A stretch of 64,000 nucleotides of DNA from Micromonospora zamorensis (GCF_900090275.1 NZ_LT607755.1:4340001-4404000); one strand, 5' to 3'; positions 43,834 through 53,467 are shown, counted from the stretch's first letter. Translations and numbers: made by a program. Notes: a model not told the origin generated them from the sequence alone.

Positions 43834-44637
43834 TCAGCGGGTGGGGTTGCGGACGCCTTCTGCGAGTTCGGCACTGAGGGTACGCAGGGCGGCCAGCCCC
43901 TCCGCCTCGCTGGGCGCGTCGAGCACGCACCGGACCAGGGCACTGCCGACGATCACCCCGTCGGCGTACCCGGCGACGGTGCCGGCCTGCACACCGGTGC
44001 CCACGCCCAGACCGACACCGACCGGCAGGTCGGTGACCGCCCGGACCCGGGAGACCAGCGTCGGCGCGGCGTCGGACGTGCTCGCCCGGGCACCGGTCAC
44101 CCCCATCACCGCTGTCGCGTAGACGAAACCGCGGCAGTGCTCCACCGTCATCGCCAGCCGGGCATCGGTGGACGACGGCGACACCAGGAACGTGCGGTCC
44201 AGCCCGTGCGCGTCCGAGGCGGCCAGCCACTCGTCGGCCTCGTCGGGAATGAGGTCGGGGGTGATCAGCCCGGTGCCGCCGGCGGAGGCGAGATCACGGG
44301 CGAACACGTCCACGCCGTACCGCTCGACCGGGTTCCAGTAGGTCATGGTGACCACCGGAGCGCCGGTGGCCGCCACCGCCTCGATGATGCGCATGGTGTC
44401 CGCGGTGCGTACGCCACCGGCCAGGGCGATGTCACTGGCCTTCTGGATCACCGGCCCGTCCATCACCGGGTCGGAGTAGGGGATCTCCACCTCGATGACG
44501 TCGACGCCGGCCTCGACCATGGCGGTCATCGCGGCGATGCTGCCCTCGACGGTCGGGAAACCAGCCGGCATGCAGCCGACCAGCAGTGCCCGCCCGTCGG
44601 CGCGGGCCTTGTCGAAGGCCACCCCGATCCGGCTCAT
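43834..44637 (-). CDS. trpA: Tryptophan synthase alpha chain
   Basis: A 267-residue TIM-barrel lyase cleaving indole-3-glycerol phosphate to indole and glyceraldehyde 3-phosphate. It shows LLVGCMPAGFPT, the catalytic Glu in IEVEIPYSDPVMDGPVIQKA, GLITPDLIPDEADEW, FVYATAVMGVTGAR and VGLGVGTGVQ. ATG at 44637 is separated from the trpB stop by one base and preceded by AAGGAGCGG. Last gene of the trpCBA operon; the encoded protein pairs with TrpB. Confidence 0.97.
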   Translation of the reverse strand: MSRIGVAFDKARADGRALLVGCMPAGFPTVEGSIAAMTAMVEAGVDVIEVEIPYSDPVMDGPVIQKASDIALAGGVRTADTMRIIEAVAATGAPVVTMTYWNPVERYGVDVFARDLASAGGTGLITPDLIPDEADEWLAASDAHGLDRTFLVSPSSTDARLAMTVEHCRGFVYATAVMGVTGARASTSDAAPTLVSRVRAVTDLPVGVGLGVGTGVQAGTVAGYADGVIVGSALVRCVLDAPSEAEGLAALRTLSAELAEGVRNPTR

Positions 44638-44638
44638 C

Positions 44639-45877
44639 TCACCGCTCCTTGTCGAGGATGCCGAAGTAGTCACCGGCGGTGTGCACGTCCTTGTCGCCCC
44701 GCCCGGAGAGGTTCACCACGATGGTGGGCTCGCGGCCCAGCTCGGCGGCGAGCTTCGGGGCCAGCGTGAGGGTGCCGGCGAGCGCGTGCGCGCTCTCGAT
44801 CGCCGGGATGATCCCCTCGGTGCGGCAGAGCAGCTCGAACGCGGCCATCGCCTCGTCGTCGGTGACCGGCAGGTAGGTCGCCCGGCCGGTGTCGTGCAAC
44901 CAGGCGTGCTCGGGCCCGACGCCCGGGTAGTCCAGGCCGGCGGAGATCGAGTGCGACTCCAGCGTCTGCCCGTCGGCGTCCTGCAACACGTAGGTGCGGG
45001 CACCGTGCAGCACGCCGGCCGACCCGCCGGTGATGCTGGCCGCGTGCCGGCTGGTGGTCACGCCGTCACCGCCGGCCTCGAAGCCGTACAGCCGCACGTC
45101 CGTGTCGCCGACGAAGGCGTGGAAGATGCCCAACGCGTTGGACCCGCCACCGACGCAGGCGGTGACCGCGTCCGGCAGCGCGCCGGTGAGGTCGAGGCAC
45201 TGCTGGCGGGCCTCGTCGCCGATGCCCCGGACGAAGTCGCGGACCATCGCCGGGAACGGGTGCGGGCCGGCGGCGGTGCCGATCAGGTAGTGCGTCTCGT
45301 CGACGTTGGCCACCCAGTCGCGCATCGCCTCGTTCATCGCGTCCTTGAGCGTGCGCGAGCCGTTCGTGACCGGGACGACGGTGGCGCCGAGCATCCGCAT
45401 CCGGGCCACGTTGAGGGCCTGCCGCTCGGTGTCGACCTCGCCCATGTAGACCACGCACTCGAGGTCGAACAGGGCGGCGGCGGTCGCGGTGGCCACGCCG
45501 TGCTGCCCGGCACCGGTCTCGGCGATCACCCGGGTCTTGCCCATCCGCTTGGTGAGCAGCGCCTGGCCGAGCACGTTGCGCACCTTGTGCGCGCCGGTGT
45601 GGTTGAGGTCCTCCCGCTTGAGCAGCACCCGTGCGCCGAGTTTCGCGGAGAACCGCCGGGCCTCGTAGAGCAGCGACGGGGTGCCGGCATAGTCACGCAG
45701 CAACGCGGCGAACTCGGCCCGGAAGGACTCGTCCGCCGTCGCCGTGCGCCACGCCCCGTCGAGCTCGTCCAGCGCGGCCACCAGGGCCTCGGGAACGAAC
45801 CGACCGCCGAAGCGGCCGAAGTGGCCGGCGGAGTCGGGCTGCGAGCCGGCCACCGGGGCCAGCGCGTCGGCGCTCAT
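44639..45877 (-). CDS. trpB: Tryptophan synthase beta chain
   Basis: A 412-residue PLP enzyme joining indole and serine to tryptophan. The PLP lysine is in [14 protein letters not shown]; the phosphate loop is [15 protein letters not shown]; catalytic Glu lies in [13 protein letters not shown] follows GAGAGGA. It is 35 bases downstream of trpC and nearly abuts trpA, so it is the middle of one operon. Length is normal. Confidence 0.98.
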   Translation of the reverse strand: MSADALAPVAGSQPDSAGHFGRFGGRFVPEALVAALDELDGAWRTATADESFRAEFAALLRDYAGTPSLLYEARRFSAKLGARVLLKREDLNHTGAHKVRNVLGQALLTKRMGKTRVIAETGAGQHGVATATAAALFDLECVVYMGEVDTERQALNVARMRMLGATVVPVTNGSRTLKDAMNEAMRDWVANVDETHYLIGTAAGPHPFPAMVRDFVRGIGDEARQQCLDLTGALPDAVTACVGGGSNALGIFHAFVGDTDVRLYGFEAGGDGVTTSRHAASITGGSAGVLHGARTYVLQDADGQTLESHSISAGLDYPGVGPEHAWLHDTGRATYLPVTDDEAMAAFELLCRTEGIIPAIESAHALAGTLTLAPKLAAELGREPTIVVNLSGRGDKDVHTAGDYFGILDKER

Positions 45878-45912
45878 CGGAAAATCCTCTCGGTGGGGCG
45901 TCCGGTGCGAGG

Positions 45913-46776
45913 TCAGCGCACCGGCCTGGGCGTTGCCGGGTGGTTGCCCGCGTTGACCAGTTCGGCGACGGCCTCGCGGGGGCTCTTCTGGGTGACCAGG
46001 CCCTCGCCCACGAGCACCGCGTCGGCGCCCGCCGAGGCGTACCGGATCAGGTCGTGCGGGCCACGGACGCCGGACTCGGCGATCTTGACGACACTGCTGG
46101 GCAGGCCGGGCGCGATCCGCTCGAACACGGACCGGTCGACCTCCAGGGTACGCAGGTCACGGGCGTTGACCCCGATCACCTGCGCGCCGGCCTCCAGAGC
46201 GCGGTCGGCCTCTTCCTCGTCGTGCACCTCGACCAGCGCGGTCATGCCCAGCGACTCGATGCGCTCCAGCAGACCCATCAGCACGTTCTGTTCGAGCGCG
46301 GCGACGATCAGCAGAACCAGGTCGGCGCCGTGCGCGCGCGCCTCGTGCACCTGGTAACTGGAGACCACGAAGTCCTTACGAAGCACCGGAACCGTGACCG
46401 CGGCCCGGACGGCCGCCAGGTCGTCCAGTGAACCACCGAACCAGCGACCCTCGGTCAGCACGCTGATCGCCCGAGCCCCACCGGCCGCGTAGTCGACGGC
46501 GAGGTCGGCCGGATCGGCGATCTCGGCCAGCCGGCCCTTGGACGGCGAGGAACGCTTCACCTCGGCGATCACGGCGACGCCGGGCTTGCGCAGCGCCGCG
46601 TACGCGTCCAGCGGCGGCGGCGCAGCCGCTGCCAGTTCACGGATCCGCTCGAGCGGAACCTGCTCCTGGCGTCGGGCGACGTCCTCACGTACGCCAGCCA
46701 GAATCTCGTCGAGCACGCTTACGGACGCTGCCTGACCGGCGTCGTCCCCCTCCGCGTGCGCATGCTCAGCAGTCAC
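45913..46776 (-). CDS. trpC: Indole-3-glycerol phosphate synthase
   Basis: A 287-residue TIM barrel making indole-3-glycerol phosphate. Landmarks are [13 protein letters not shown] (catalytic Lys), [53 protein letters not shown] and [14 protein letters not shown] at 46776 follows GAGGGGAG; the first 30 residues are an extra acidic tail ([12 protein letters not shown]), and a later GTG nearer the family start lacks a ribosome site. First gene of trpCBA. Confidence 0.96.
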   Translation of the reverse strand: MTAEHAHAEGDDAGQAASVSVLDEILAGVREDVARRQEQVPLERIRELAAAAPPPLDAYAALRKPGVAVIAEVKRSSPSKGRLAEIADPADLAVDYAAGGARAISVLTEGRWFGGSLDDLAAVRAAVTVPVLRKDFVVSSYQVHEARAHGADLVLLIVAALEQNVLMGLLERIESLGMTALVEVHDEEEADRALEAGAQVIGVNARDLRTLEVDRSVFERIAPGLPSSVVKIAESGVRGPHDLIRYASAGADAVLVGEGLVTQKSPREAVAELVNAGNHPATPRPVR

Positions 46777-47201
46777 CAACGGACTCCCCTCTCCGGGCGT
46801 CATGGGCCGATGCTAGGGGCAGCCGACCTACGCCGGACGCCGGGGGTATGGCGCTGCTCACGAAAAGGGCTGCGGCATAATGGCCGACTTGCCGTGAACG
46901 GTGTGTCACGCAGCGCCACCTCCGATATCGACCACCGTCACGGGTACGGGGCCTGGCGACCACGGTCGAACCGGGCCGATCCATCGATCATGCCACCAGT
47001 CGGCGGACGGCGCTCGGCGACAACGACGCCGGTCGATGTTGTGAGCAAGCTCAAGGTTTGACAGCCGGACCTGGTCAGGGCCAGGGCGGGACAGTTGACC
47101 GGGCGTTCACGGCGGCGAAACGTCAGCCGGCGAGCATCGTCCTCGGGCAGACTCAATGGCGCGCCTACCCCGACCGTCGCAACTCCTCGTGCGAGGTGAC
47201 C
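46777..47201. other. Intergenic region upstream of trpC
   Basis: A 425-base non-coding stretch between trpC (minus) and a small plus-strand gene, so it must hold both promoters. I looked for a Trp-rich leader peptide with a hairpin ladder on the minus strand and found none. A TTGACA sequence on the plus strand (47058-47063) has no convincing -10 partner. Nothing else is supportable. Confidence 0.5.
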
Positions 47202-47471
47202 ATGAGCATTTCCGAGCCGCAGCCGACCATCGGCCTGACCACCATCTCGCGCACTGTGGCGTCGCTCGCCGTCGGCGTGGTGCACAGCGTGGAGCGGGCC
47301 GTGGTGGGCGAAGGACGGATGCGGACCGCCCGCGGCAACGCCTGGGAGGCCGTCTGCGCCGACCGGGCCCGCGCCGACCAGCGTGCCGAGCTGAACCGCC
47401 TGGTAGCCGAACTGACCGCCGCCCGCGCCGCCGGTCGCCGAGCCCAGCGGGAGCACCAGCCGGTCGGCTGA
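47202..47471 (+). CDS. Small unknown helical protein
   Basis: An 89-residue protein: an N-terminal segment SISEPQPTIGLTTISRTV, a hydrophobic helix (ASLAVGVVHSVERAVVG) and an Ala/Arg-rich amphipathic C-terminal helix (ADQRAELNRLVAELTAARAA). ATG follows GAGGTGACC. It sits alone on the plus strand inside the trp cluster, convergent with the TIGR02234 gene. No family recognised. Confidence 0.65.
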   Translation: MSISEPQPTIGLTTISRTVASLAVGVVHSVERAVVGEGRMRTARGNAWEAVCADRARADQRAELNRLVAELTAARAAGRRAQREHQPVG

Positions 47472-47498
47472 CCCCCGCCCACCGCGCCGGCCGCCGCG

Positions 47499-48089
47499 TC
47501 AGTCGGCCGTCGGGTCCTCGCCCCGATCCAGGGCGTCCCACGCCTCGGTGGTCCGCCGCCCCGCCAGCGGAGCCGGCGGACCCTCCGAACCAGCCGGCAC
47601 CGACGTGGTCGCAGGGGCCGAACGCACCGGCCGCTCGTACCGGGCGCCCATCGCCGGCCAACCGCCACCACGCCACGCCGTCCACCACCCGCCAGCGGCA
47701 ACCAGCAGACCGCCGAGCAGACAGAGCGCCGGCCACTGCCGGCTCACCGAACCGCCGATGTCGGCGACCAGCCCGTACCCGCCGCCAGCCGCCACGGCCA
47801 GCCCCAGCGCGCCGAGCAGCCCACCGAGCACCTGCCGCAGTCGACCCCGGGTGGCCAGCACCGCTCCACCACCCGCCAACGCCACCAGCGCCAACGCCGG
47901 CAGCCAGGGCAGCAGCCCGCCGCCGCTGCGGGTGTCCCGCACCGGCGGCAGCGGCGCCGGGCGCACCGTCAGCTCCACCGACCAGCTCCGCGTCGCCGCC
48001 CACAACGCCAGGCCCGCGCCGGCCAGACAGAGCAACACCGCGTACGTCAACTCGCGCCGACCCACGGCGGACCGCTCCTCGGCACTCAC
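47499..48089 (-). CDS. Trp biosynthesis-associated membrane protein (TIGR02234)
   Basis: A 196-residue membrane protein with four helices (ELTYAVLLCLAGAGLALWAA; LLPWLPALALVALAGGGAVL; LLGALGLAVAAGGGYGLV; LCLLGGLLVAAGGWWTAW) and a hydrophilic tail. Position directly after trpE and topology match TIGR02234, found between trpE and trpC in actinobacteria; its role is not established. GTG at 48089 follows GGTGGGG. It is separated from trpE by a tandem-duplicated spacer. Confidence 0.88.
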   Translation of the reverse strand: MSAEERSAVGRRELTYAVLLCLAGAGLALWAATRSWSVELTVRPAPLPPVRDTRSGGGLLPWLPALALVALAGGGAVLATRGRLRQVLGGLLGALGLAVAAGGGYGLVADIGGSVSRQWPALCLLGGLLVAAGGWWTAWRGGGWPAMGARYERPVRSAPATTSVPAGSEGPPAPLAGRRTTEAWDALDRGEDPTAD

Positions 48090-48093
48090 CGGC

Positions 48094-48211
48094 CCCACCT
48101 TCCGTTCGCGACTGCGGGGCTCCGCTGCGCTGCACTCCTCGCGCTCACCGAGCCCACCTTCCGTTCGCGACTGCGGGGCTCCGCTGCGCTGCACTCCTCG
48201 CGCTCACCGAG
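48094..48211. repeat. 59-bp perfect tandem duplication
   Basis: Two identical 59-base copies (48094-48152 and 48153-48211) fill the space between trpE and the TIGR02234 gene; the second covers the trpE stop codon. Read on the minus strand each unit runs from CTCGGTGAGCGCGAGGAG to GAACGGAAGGTGGG. A diverged relative lies at 49768-49812. Confidence 0.95.
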
Positions 48212-49757
48212 CCGGCCGCAGGGTTTCGGCGGCCGCGATCGCCGCCAGCACGGCAGCGGCCTTGTTCCGCGTCTCCTGGTCCTCGGCGGCCGGGTCCGAG
48301 TCGGCGACCACCCCCGCCCCGGCCTGCACGTACGCGCGGCCGTCGCGGATGAGCGCGGTCCGGATGGCGATCGCCATGTCCAGGTCGCCGCCGAAGCCGA
48401 AGTAACCGACAGTGCCCCCGTAGACCCCCCGGCGGACGGGCTCCAACTCTTCGATGATCTCCATGGCCCGCACCTTGGGCGCGCCGGAGAGCGTGCCGGC
48501 CGGGAAGGTCGCGGCGAGCGCGTCGAAGGCGGTCTGGTCGTCCCGCAACGTGCCGGTGACGGTGGAGACGATGTGCATGACGTGGCTGTACCGCTCGATG
48601 GTGGCGAACTCGGGCACCTCCACGCTGCCCGGCTGACAGACCCGACCCAGGTCGTTGCGGCCCAGGTCGACCAGCATCACGTGCTCGGCTCGCTCCTTCG
48701 GGTCGGCGAGCAACTCCTGGGCGAGCGCTGCGTCGGCGGCGGGGGTGCCACCGCGCGGCCGGGTGCCGGCGATCGGGTGCAGCAGCGCCCGCCGTCGCCC
48801 GTCCACGCCACCGGTGACCTTCAGGTGTGCCTCCGGCGACGAGCCGACGATGTCGAACCCGTCGAAGCGCAGCAGGTACATGTACGGGCTGGGGTTGCTG
48901 GTGCGCAGCACCCGGTAGACGTCCAGCGGGTCGGCGTGGATCGACCGCTCGAAGCGCTGGGAGAGCACGATCTGGAAGCACTCACCGGCCCGGATCGCCT
49001 CCTTGGCCGCCTCCACCGCCTTCGGGTAACCGTCGTCGGGCGTACGACAGAGCACCTCCCCGGCCGGCGGTCGCTCGACGGTGGAGATCATCGGCGGGAT
49101 GGGCCGCGACAGGGCGGTGGTCATCGCGTCCAGTCGGCCGACCGCGTGGTGGTAGGCGGCGGTCACCTGCGGGGCGCGGTCCGGGGCGTCCGGTGGTGGC
49201 AGCACCGCGTTGGCGACCAGGATCGCCGAGCCGTCGTAGTGGTCGAGCACCACCAGGTCGGTGGCGAGCATCATGCCCAGCTCCGGCACGCCGAGGTCGT
49301 TCTCGGTCAGCTCCGGCAACCGCTCGAAACGGCGGACCAGGTCGTAACCCAGGTAGCCGACCATGCCCCCGGTCAACGGCGGCAGGCCGTCGGACGGGTC
49401 CCCCACCGGGCCGGCCAGCGCCGCCACCGTCTCCCGCAGCACCCGCATCGGGTCACCCTCGGTGGGCAGCCCGGCCGGCGGCTGGCCGAGCCAGGTCGCG
49501 ACGCCGTCCCGCTCGACGAGGGTGGCGCTGCTGCGTACGCCGATGAACGAATACCGTGACCAGGCCATGCCGGCGGACCCGACGCCCTGCTCGGCCGATT
49601 CCAACAGGAACGTGCCCGGCCCGCCGGCCAACTTCCGGTAGACCCCGACCGGGGTCTCCGCGTCGGCCAGCAACCGCCGGGTGACCGGCACCACCCGCCA
49701 GCCGGTGGCCAGCTCGGTGAAGGCGGCCAGGTCGGGGCTGACGATGCCGTCGGTCAT
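48204..49757 (-). CDS. trpE: Anthranilate synthase component I
   Basis: A 517-residue chorismate-utilising enzyme making anthranilate with glutamine-derived ammonia from a TrpG subunit not found here. FLLESAEQ is the tryptophan feedback site near the N-terminus; the catalytic half has NPSPYMYLL, VGSSPEAHLKV, PIAGTRPRGGT, ERAEHVMLVDLGRNDLGRV, TLSGAPKVRAMEIIEELEP and YVQAGAGVVADSDP. ATG follows GAAAGGCAG. Upstream lies hisI, downstream the TIGR02234 gene, all on the minus strand. Confidence 0.97.
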   Translation of the reverse strand: MTDGIVSPDLAAFTELATGWRVVPVTRRLLADAETPVGVYRKLAGGPGTFLLESAEQGVGSAGMAWSRYSFIGVRSSATLVERDGVATWLGQPPAGLPTEGDPMRVLRETVAALAGPVGDPSDGLPPLTGGMVGYLGYDLVRRFERLPELTENDLGVPELGMMLATDLVVLDHYDGSAILVANAVLPPPDAPDRAPQVTAAYHHAVGRLDAMTTALSRPIPPMISTVERPPAGEVLCRTPDDGYPKAVEAAKEAIRAGECFQIVLSQRFERSIHADPLDVYRVLRTSNPSPYMYLLRFDGFDIVGSSPEAHLKVTGGVDGRRRALLHPIAGTRPRGGTPAADAALAQELLADPKERAEHVMLVDLGRNDLGRVCQPGSVEVPEFATIERYSHVMHIVSTVTGTLRDDQTAFDALAATFPAGTLSGAPKVRAMEIIEELEPVRRGVYGGTVGYFGFGGDLDMAIAIRTALIRDGRAYVQAGAGVVADSDPAAEDQETRNKAAAVLAAIAAAETLRPAR

Positions 49758-49767
49758 GGCTGGGTCT

Positions 49768-49812
49768 GCCTTTCGTTCACGGCCGTGGGGCTCGGCCACG
49801 CCGCGCTCACCG
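49768..49812. repeat. Diverged copy of the trp intercistronic element
   Basis: Between hisI and trpE, the minus strand reads GGTGAGCGCGGCGTGG, then GAGCCCCACGGCCGTGAACG and AAAGGC. It shares the start (stop codon TGAGCGCG), the middle (GAGCCCC) and the end (GAACG...AAGG) with the 59-bp duplicated unit after trpE. Confidence 0.6.
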
Positions 49813-51105
49813 TGCCTCCGGCGTGGTGACGGGCAGCTCGGTGAAGAAGCAGGTCCGGTGGCCGGTGTGGCAGGCCGCTCCGACCTGGTCCACGCTCACC
49901 AGCAGCGCGTCCCCGTCGCAGTCCAGCGCGACAGAACGGACGTACTGGTGGTGCCCGGAGGTGGCGCCCTTGACCCAGTATTCGCGTCGGCTGCGTGACC
50001 AGTAGGTGGCGCGGCCGGTGGTGAGGGTGCGGTGCAGCGCCTCGTCGTCCATCCAGGCGACCATCAGCACCTCACCGGAGTCGTGCGCGCGGACCACGGC
50101 GGCCACCAGGCCGTCGGCGGAGCGGCGCAGCTGGGCCGCGATGGCCGGGTCGAGCCGGGACGGGCGAGCCGGCTCGGACACCACCGGGTCGCTCGGATCG
50201 CTGGGAACGCCGGTCAGCGGCGGGTCAGGTACGGGCACAGTGATGAATTGTCCCGCACGCGGTGCGGGTACCGGCGACCGCTCCCGCCCGGGCTGCGACG
50301 CAGACCCGGCGGGCCGGGCCAGCTGGGCCACGTAGCGGTCCAGCCGACCGTCGACCAGGGCGGCGGCCAGGTCCGCGCCAGCCGTGTCGGCGATCTCCTC
50401 GGCGTACGGCCGGATGAGCGGCAGTGTGCCGGCGACCAGCCGTACGGCGGCGGCCCACAGCTGGCTGGTGGCGCCCGGACGCAGCCCGAGGCAGAGCAGC
50501 ATGTCCGACCGGTAGCCGGGTGGGGCGACCGGCAGTTCCAGGGCCGCCGCGAAGGCCGCCCGACGGGAGTGGACCCGCACCGACGGGTTGGCCGGGCGCA
50601 GCACCGACGGGCAGAGGCGGGCCAGGTCGGCGACGGCGAGCCGGACCCCCACGCGGTCGTTGGCGACGCGGGCGGCGGCGGCCTTACCGAGCGTGGCGAT
50701 CAGCTCCTCCAGCCGGGGTGGCTCGGCGGGCTGACAGAGCACCGGCAGATCGATCCGGGGCCGCCAGTGCGGGTCGGCCCAGAGCAGTCGCGCCGGTGTG
50801 GTGACCGGCAGTCCGAACGCCCAGTCGGCCGGTTCGCCGAGTCGGTGCACCCAGGAGCGGACGTCACGGGCGGCCACCGAGACGTGGGTGACCCGGCCTG
50901 CGGACTCGGCCAGGTACGCCTGTCGGGCGGCGTACGGGGCACCGCCGACCAGCACGTCGAGGTCGACGTCGCTGTGTGCGGTGGCGGCGCGGCGGGCGTG
51001 ACTGCCGCGCAGCAGGATGCCGACGACCGGCCGCTCGGCGCCCTGTCGCAACCGCGCGGCCCAGTCCTCAAGAAAACCGCTGTCCGGTAACGGAGCGTGA
51101 CCCAC
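49807..51105 (-). CDS. hisI: Nucleotidyltransferase-HisI fusion protein
   Basis: A 432-residue frame. The C-terminal 117 residues (about 316-432) are phosphoribosyl-AMP cyclohydrolase of histidine synthesis: [54 protein letters not shown] and [12 protein letters not shown] with the zinc-binding Cys. The N-terminal 260 residues carry a pol-beta nucleotidyltransferase site, [20 protein letters not shown] (Gly34-Ser35, Asp46, Asp48), and a helical second domain. A Pro/Ser linker joins them. HisI normally stands alone at 110-130 residues. The GTG at 51105 has a poor ribosome site; separate translation of HisI from an internal GTG is possible. Confidence 0.85.
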   Translation of the reverse strand: MGHAPLPDSGFLEDWAARLRQGAERPVVGILLRGSHARRAATAHSDVDLDVLVGGAPYAARQAYLAESAGRVTHVSVAARDVRSWVHRLGEPADWAFGLPVTTPARLLWADPHWRPRIDLPVLCQPAEPPRLEELIATLGKAAAARVANDRVGVRLAVADLARLCPSVLRPANPSVRVHSRRAAFAAALELPVAPPGYRSDMLLCLGLRPGATSQLWAAAVRLVAGTLPLIRPYAEEIADTAGADLAAALVDGRLDRYVAQLARPAGSASQPGRERSPVPAPRAGQFITVPVPDPPLTGVPSDPSDPVVSEPARPSRLDPAIAAQLRRSADGLVAAVVRAHDSGEVLMVAWMDDEALHRTLTTGRATYWSRSRREYWVKGATSGHHQYVRSVALDCDGDALLVSVDQVGAACHTGHRTCFFTELPVTTPEAR

Positions 51106-51260
51106 CGCGCCATCGTGCCGTACGTCCGATCAGCGCGCAATGCCCGTTGGCGGACTCGCTGTCCGGTCCGGAGCCTACTGCCCGTTCTCACGCTGTACGC
51201 GACGGCGGGCAGTCAGACCCCGGCCTCGACCGTTGCGCCCGGATCGGTATTTCATCTAGC

Positions 51261-51272
51261 GTTGAGTTCAAC
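51261..51272. promoter_or_regulatory. Palindrome upstream of ABC efflux operon
   Basis: GTTGAGTTCAAC, a perfect 12-base palindrome, ends 28 bases before the ATPase start. It is a likely site for the TetR protein encoded by the third gene of the operon. Confidence 0.5.
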
Positions 51273-51300
51273 AGATGATGAGTTTCTTTGGAGGTGCGCG

Positions 51301-52056
51301 ATGGACGACGCGATAGCCGTCCGCGACCTGGTCGTCGACCGAGGCGGGCGGCGGGTGCTGGACGGCATCAGTTGCCGCGTCCCTCGCGGGGCGGTCACCG
51401 GCCTGCTCGGCCCCAGCGGCAGCGGCAAGACCACGTTCATGCGGGCGGTGGTCGGTGTGCAGGTGGTCGGCGGCGGGGAGATCACCGTCCTGGGCCAACC
51501 GGCGGGCACCCCGGCGCTGCGCCACCGGGTGGGCTACCTGACCCAGGCGCCGAGCGTCTACGCCGACCTGACCGTTCGGGAGAACGCCCGCTATTTCGCC
51601 GCCCTGTACGGGCGGGGGCGGGTCGAGGCCGACCGCGCGGTCAGCGATGTCGGGCTGACCGATGCGGCGGGCCAACTGGTCGCCACCCTCTCCGGCGGCC
51701 AACGCAGCCGGGCCTCCCTGGCCTGTGCGCTGGTCGGCGAGCCGGAACTGGTCATCCTCGACGAGCCGACCGTCGGTCAGGACCCGGTGCTGCGGGCCGA
51801 CCTCTGGGCCCGGTTCCACGCGATGGCCGCCGCCGGCACCACCCTGCTGGTGTCCAGTCACGTCATGGACGAGGCGGCCCGCTGCGACCGGCTCCTGCTG
51901 ATCCGCCAGGGACGGCTGATCGCCGACGACAGCCCCGCCGCCATCCGCACCGCCGCCGGTGTCGACGACCTCGACGAGGCGTTCCTGCGCCTGATCCGGG
52001 CCGGCGAGGCGGGCTCGACCACCACCGCCACGACAGCCGGACAGGAGCAGTCATGA
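51301..52056 (+). CDS. ABC-2 type efflux ATPase
   Basis: A 251-residue ATPase of the drug/antibiotic export class. Walker A GPSGSGKTT, Q-loop YLTQAPSVYADLTVREN, signature LSGGQRSRASLACAL, Walker B LVILDEPTVGQDP and H-loop LLVSSHVMDEA are intact. ATG follows GGAGGTGCG. The stop overlaps the permease start (ATGA). It forms a transporter with the next gene and is probably regulated by the TetR protein after it. Confidence 0.95.
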   Translation: MDDAIAVRDLVVDRGGRRVLDGISCRVPRGAVTGLLGPSGSGKTTFMRAVVGVQVVGGGEITVLGQPAGTPALRHRVGYLTQAPSVYADLTVRENARYFAALYGRGRVEADRAVSDVGLTDAAGQLVATLSGGQRSRASLACALVGEPELVILDEPTVGQDPVLRADLWARFHAMAAAGTTLLVSSHVMDEAARCDRLLLIRQGRLIADDSPAAIRTAAGVDDLDEAFLRLIRAGEAGSTTTATTAGQEQS

Positions 52057-52808
52057 ACCCGCGGATCCTGGCGGCCACCACCGGCCGCATCCTGCGCCAG
52101 CTCCGGCACGACCGGCGGACCATCGCGCTGCTCGTGGTGGTGCCGGCCGTCCTGCTCACCCTGGTCTACTTCATGTACGCCGACCAGCCCACCCCGCCCG
52201 GCCAGCCGACGACGTTCGACCGGGTCGCGTTGGTGATGCTGGGCATCTTCCCCTTCGTGATCATGTTCCTGGTGACCAGCATCGCCATGCTGCGCGAACG
52301 CACCTCCGGCACCCTGGAGCGGCTGCTCACCACACCGCTGGGCAAGCTCGACCTGCTCTTCGGGTACGGCATCGCGTTCGGGCTGGCTGCCGCCGTGCAG
52401 GCCGCGGTCGCCGCCGGTGTGGCGTACTGGATCTTCGGCCTGGAGACCGCCGGCAGCATCGGTCTGGTGATCGGGATCGCCGTCGTCGACGCCGTGCTCG
52501 GTGTCGCCCTCGGGCTGCTGTGCAGCGCCTTCGCGCGCACCGAGTTCCAGGCAGTACAGTTCCTGCCAGTCGTGGTGATCCCCCAACTGCTGCTCTGCGG
52601 GCTGTTCGTGGCCCGCGACCAGATGGCCGGCTGGCTCCAGGCGCTCAGTGACGCCTTCCCCCTGTCGTACGCCATCGAGGCGTTGCAGGAGGTCGGTGCC
52701 CACGCCGAGCCGACCGGCAGAATGTGGCGGGACGTGGCGGTGGTGCTCGGGGCGGTGGTGCTCGCGCTCGTGCTCGCGGCGGCCACCCTGCGTCGACGCA
52801 GCGGGTGA
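52053..52808 (+). CDS. ABC-2 type permease
   Basis: A 251-residue permease with six membrane helices: RTIALLVVVPAVLLTLVYFM, ALVMLGIFPFVIMFLVTSIA, a third near the GYGIAFGLAAAVQAAVAAGV stretch, and three more ending in VVLGAVVLALVLAAATL. The cytoplasmic MLRERTSGTLERLLTTPLGK between helices 2 and 3 is the ABC-2 signature. It works with the ATPase it overlaps. Substrate unknown. Confidence 0.94.
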   Translation: MNPRILAATTGRILRQLRHDRRTIALLVVVPAVLLTLVYFMYADQPTPPGQPTTFDRVALVMLGIFPFVIMFLVTSIAMLRERTSGTLERLLTTPLGKLDLLFGYGIAFGLAAAVQAAVAAGVAYWIFGLETAGSIGLVIGIAVVDAVLGVALGLLCSAFARTEFQAVQFLPVVVIPQLLLCGLFVARDQMAGWLQALSDAFPLSYAIEALQEVGAHAEPTGRMWRDVAVVLGAVVLALVLAAATLRRRSG

Positions 52809-52870
52809 GGCTGCGGCAGCCGTGGGCGGACCGGCCCACGGCTGCCCAGGTGGACGAACGAAGGGCGGCG

Positions 52871-53467
52871 ATGACGCGGCGGACCGGCCGGCGACCCGGC
52901 AACCCGGACACCCGGGAGGCGATCCTCGACGCGGCGCGCACGGCGTTCGCCGAGCGTGGCTTCGACTCCGCCTCGATCCGCGCCATCGCCGGCACGGCAG
53001 GCGTCGACCCGGCGTTGGTGCACCACTACTTCGGCAGCAAGGAACAGCTCTTCCTCACCGCGATGAACTTCCCGGTCGACCCTGGTGAGCTGGTGCCGAA
53101 GGTGATCGCCGGCGACCCGGACGGGGCCGGTGAGCGACTGGTGCGCACCTTCCTCGGCGTCTGGGACTCACCGGCCGGCAGCGCCGCCCAGGCACTGCTG
53201 CGCTCCGCGGTGAGCAACGAGTGGACCGCTCGACTGCTGCGGGAGTTCGTCACCACCCAGGTCCTGCGGCGGGTGCTCGAACAGCTCGACGTCGATCCGG
53301 CCCAACTGCCGCTGCGCGGTTCCCTGGTGGCCACCCAGATGATCGGCCTGGCCATGATGCGGCACGTGGTGCGTCTGGAGCCGGTCGCCTCGGCGGACCC
53401 GGAAACCCTGGTCGCCGCGATCGGCCCGACGATCCAGCGCTACCTCACCGGCCCCCTGCCGACCTAG
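52871..53467 (+). CDS. TetR-family regulator of the ABC operon
   Basis: A 198-residue TetR protein: NPDTREAILDAARTAFAERG, SIRAIAGTAGVDPALVHHYF and GSKEQLFLTAMNFP form the DNA-binding domain. The ligand domain resembles the TetR_C group common beside ABC-2 exporters. ATG follows AAGGGCGG, 62 bases after the permease, so it is probably in the same transcript and represses it via the palindrome at 51261-51272. Confidence 0.93.
   Translation: MTRRTGRRPGNPDTREAILDAARTAFAERGFDSASIRAIAGTAGVDPALVHHYFGSKEQLFLTAMNFPVDPGELVPKVIAGDPDGAGERLVRTFLGVWDSPAGSAAQALLRSAVSNEWTARLLREFVTTQVLRRVLEQLDVDPAQLPLRGSLVATQMIGLAMMRHVVRLEPVASADPETLVAAIGPTIQRYLTGPLPT

Noticed and set aside
46777..47201. A trp attenuator upstream of trpC
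   Set aside because: No short frame with clustered Trp codons and no alternative hairpin pair could be found on the minus strand.
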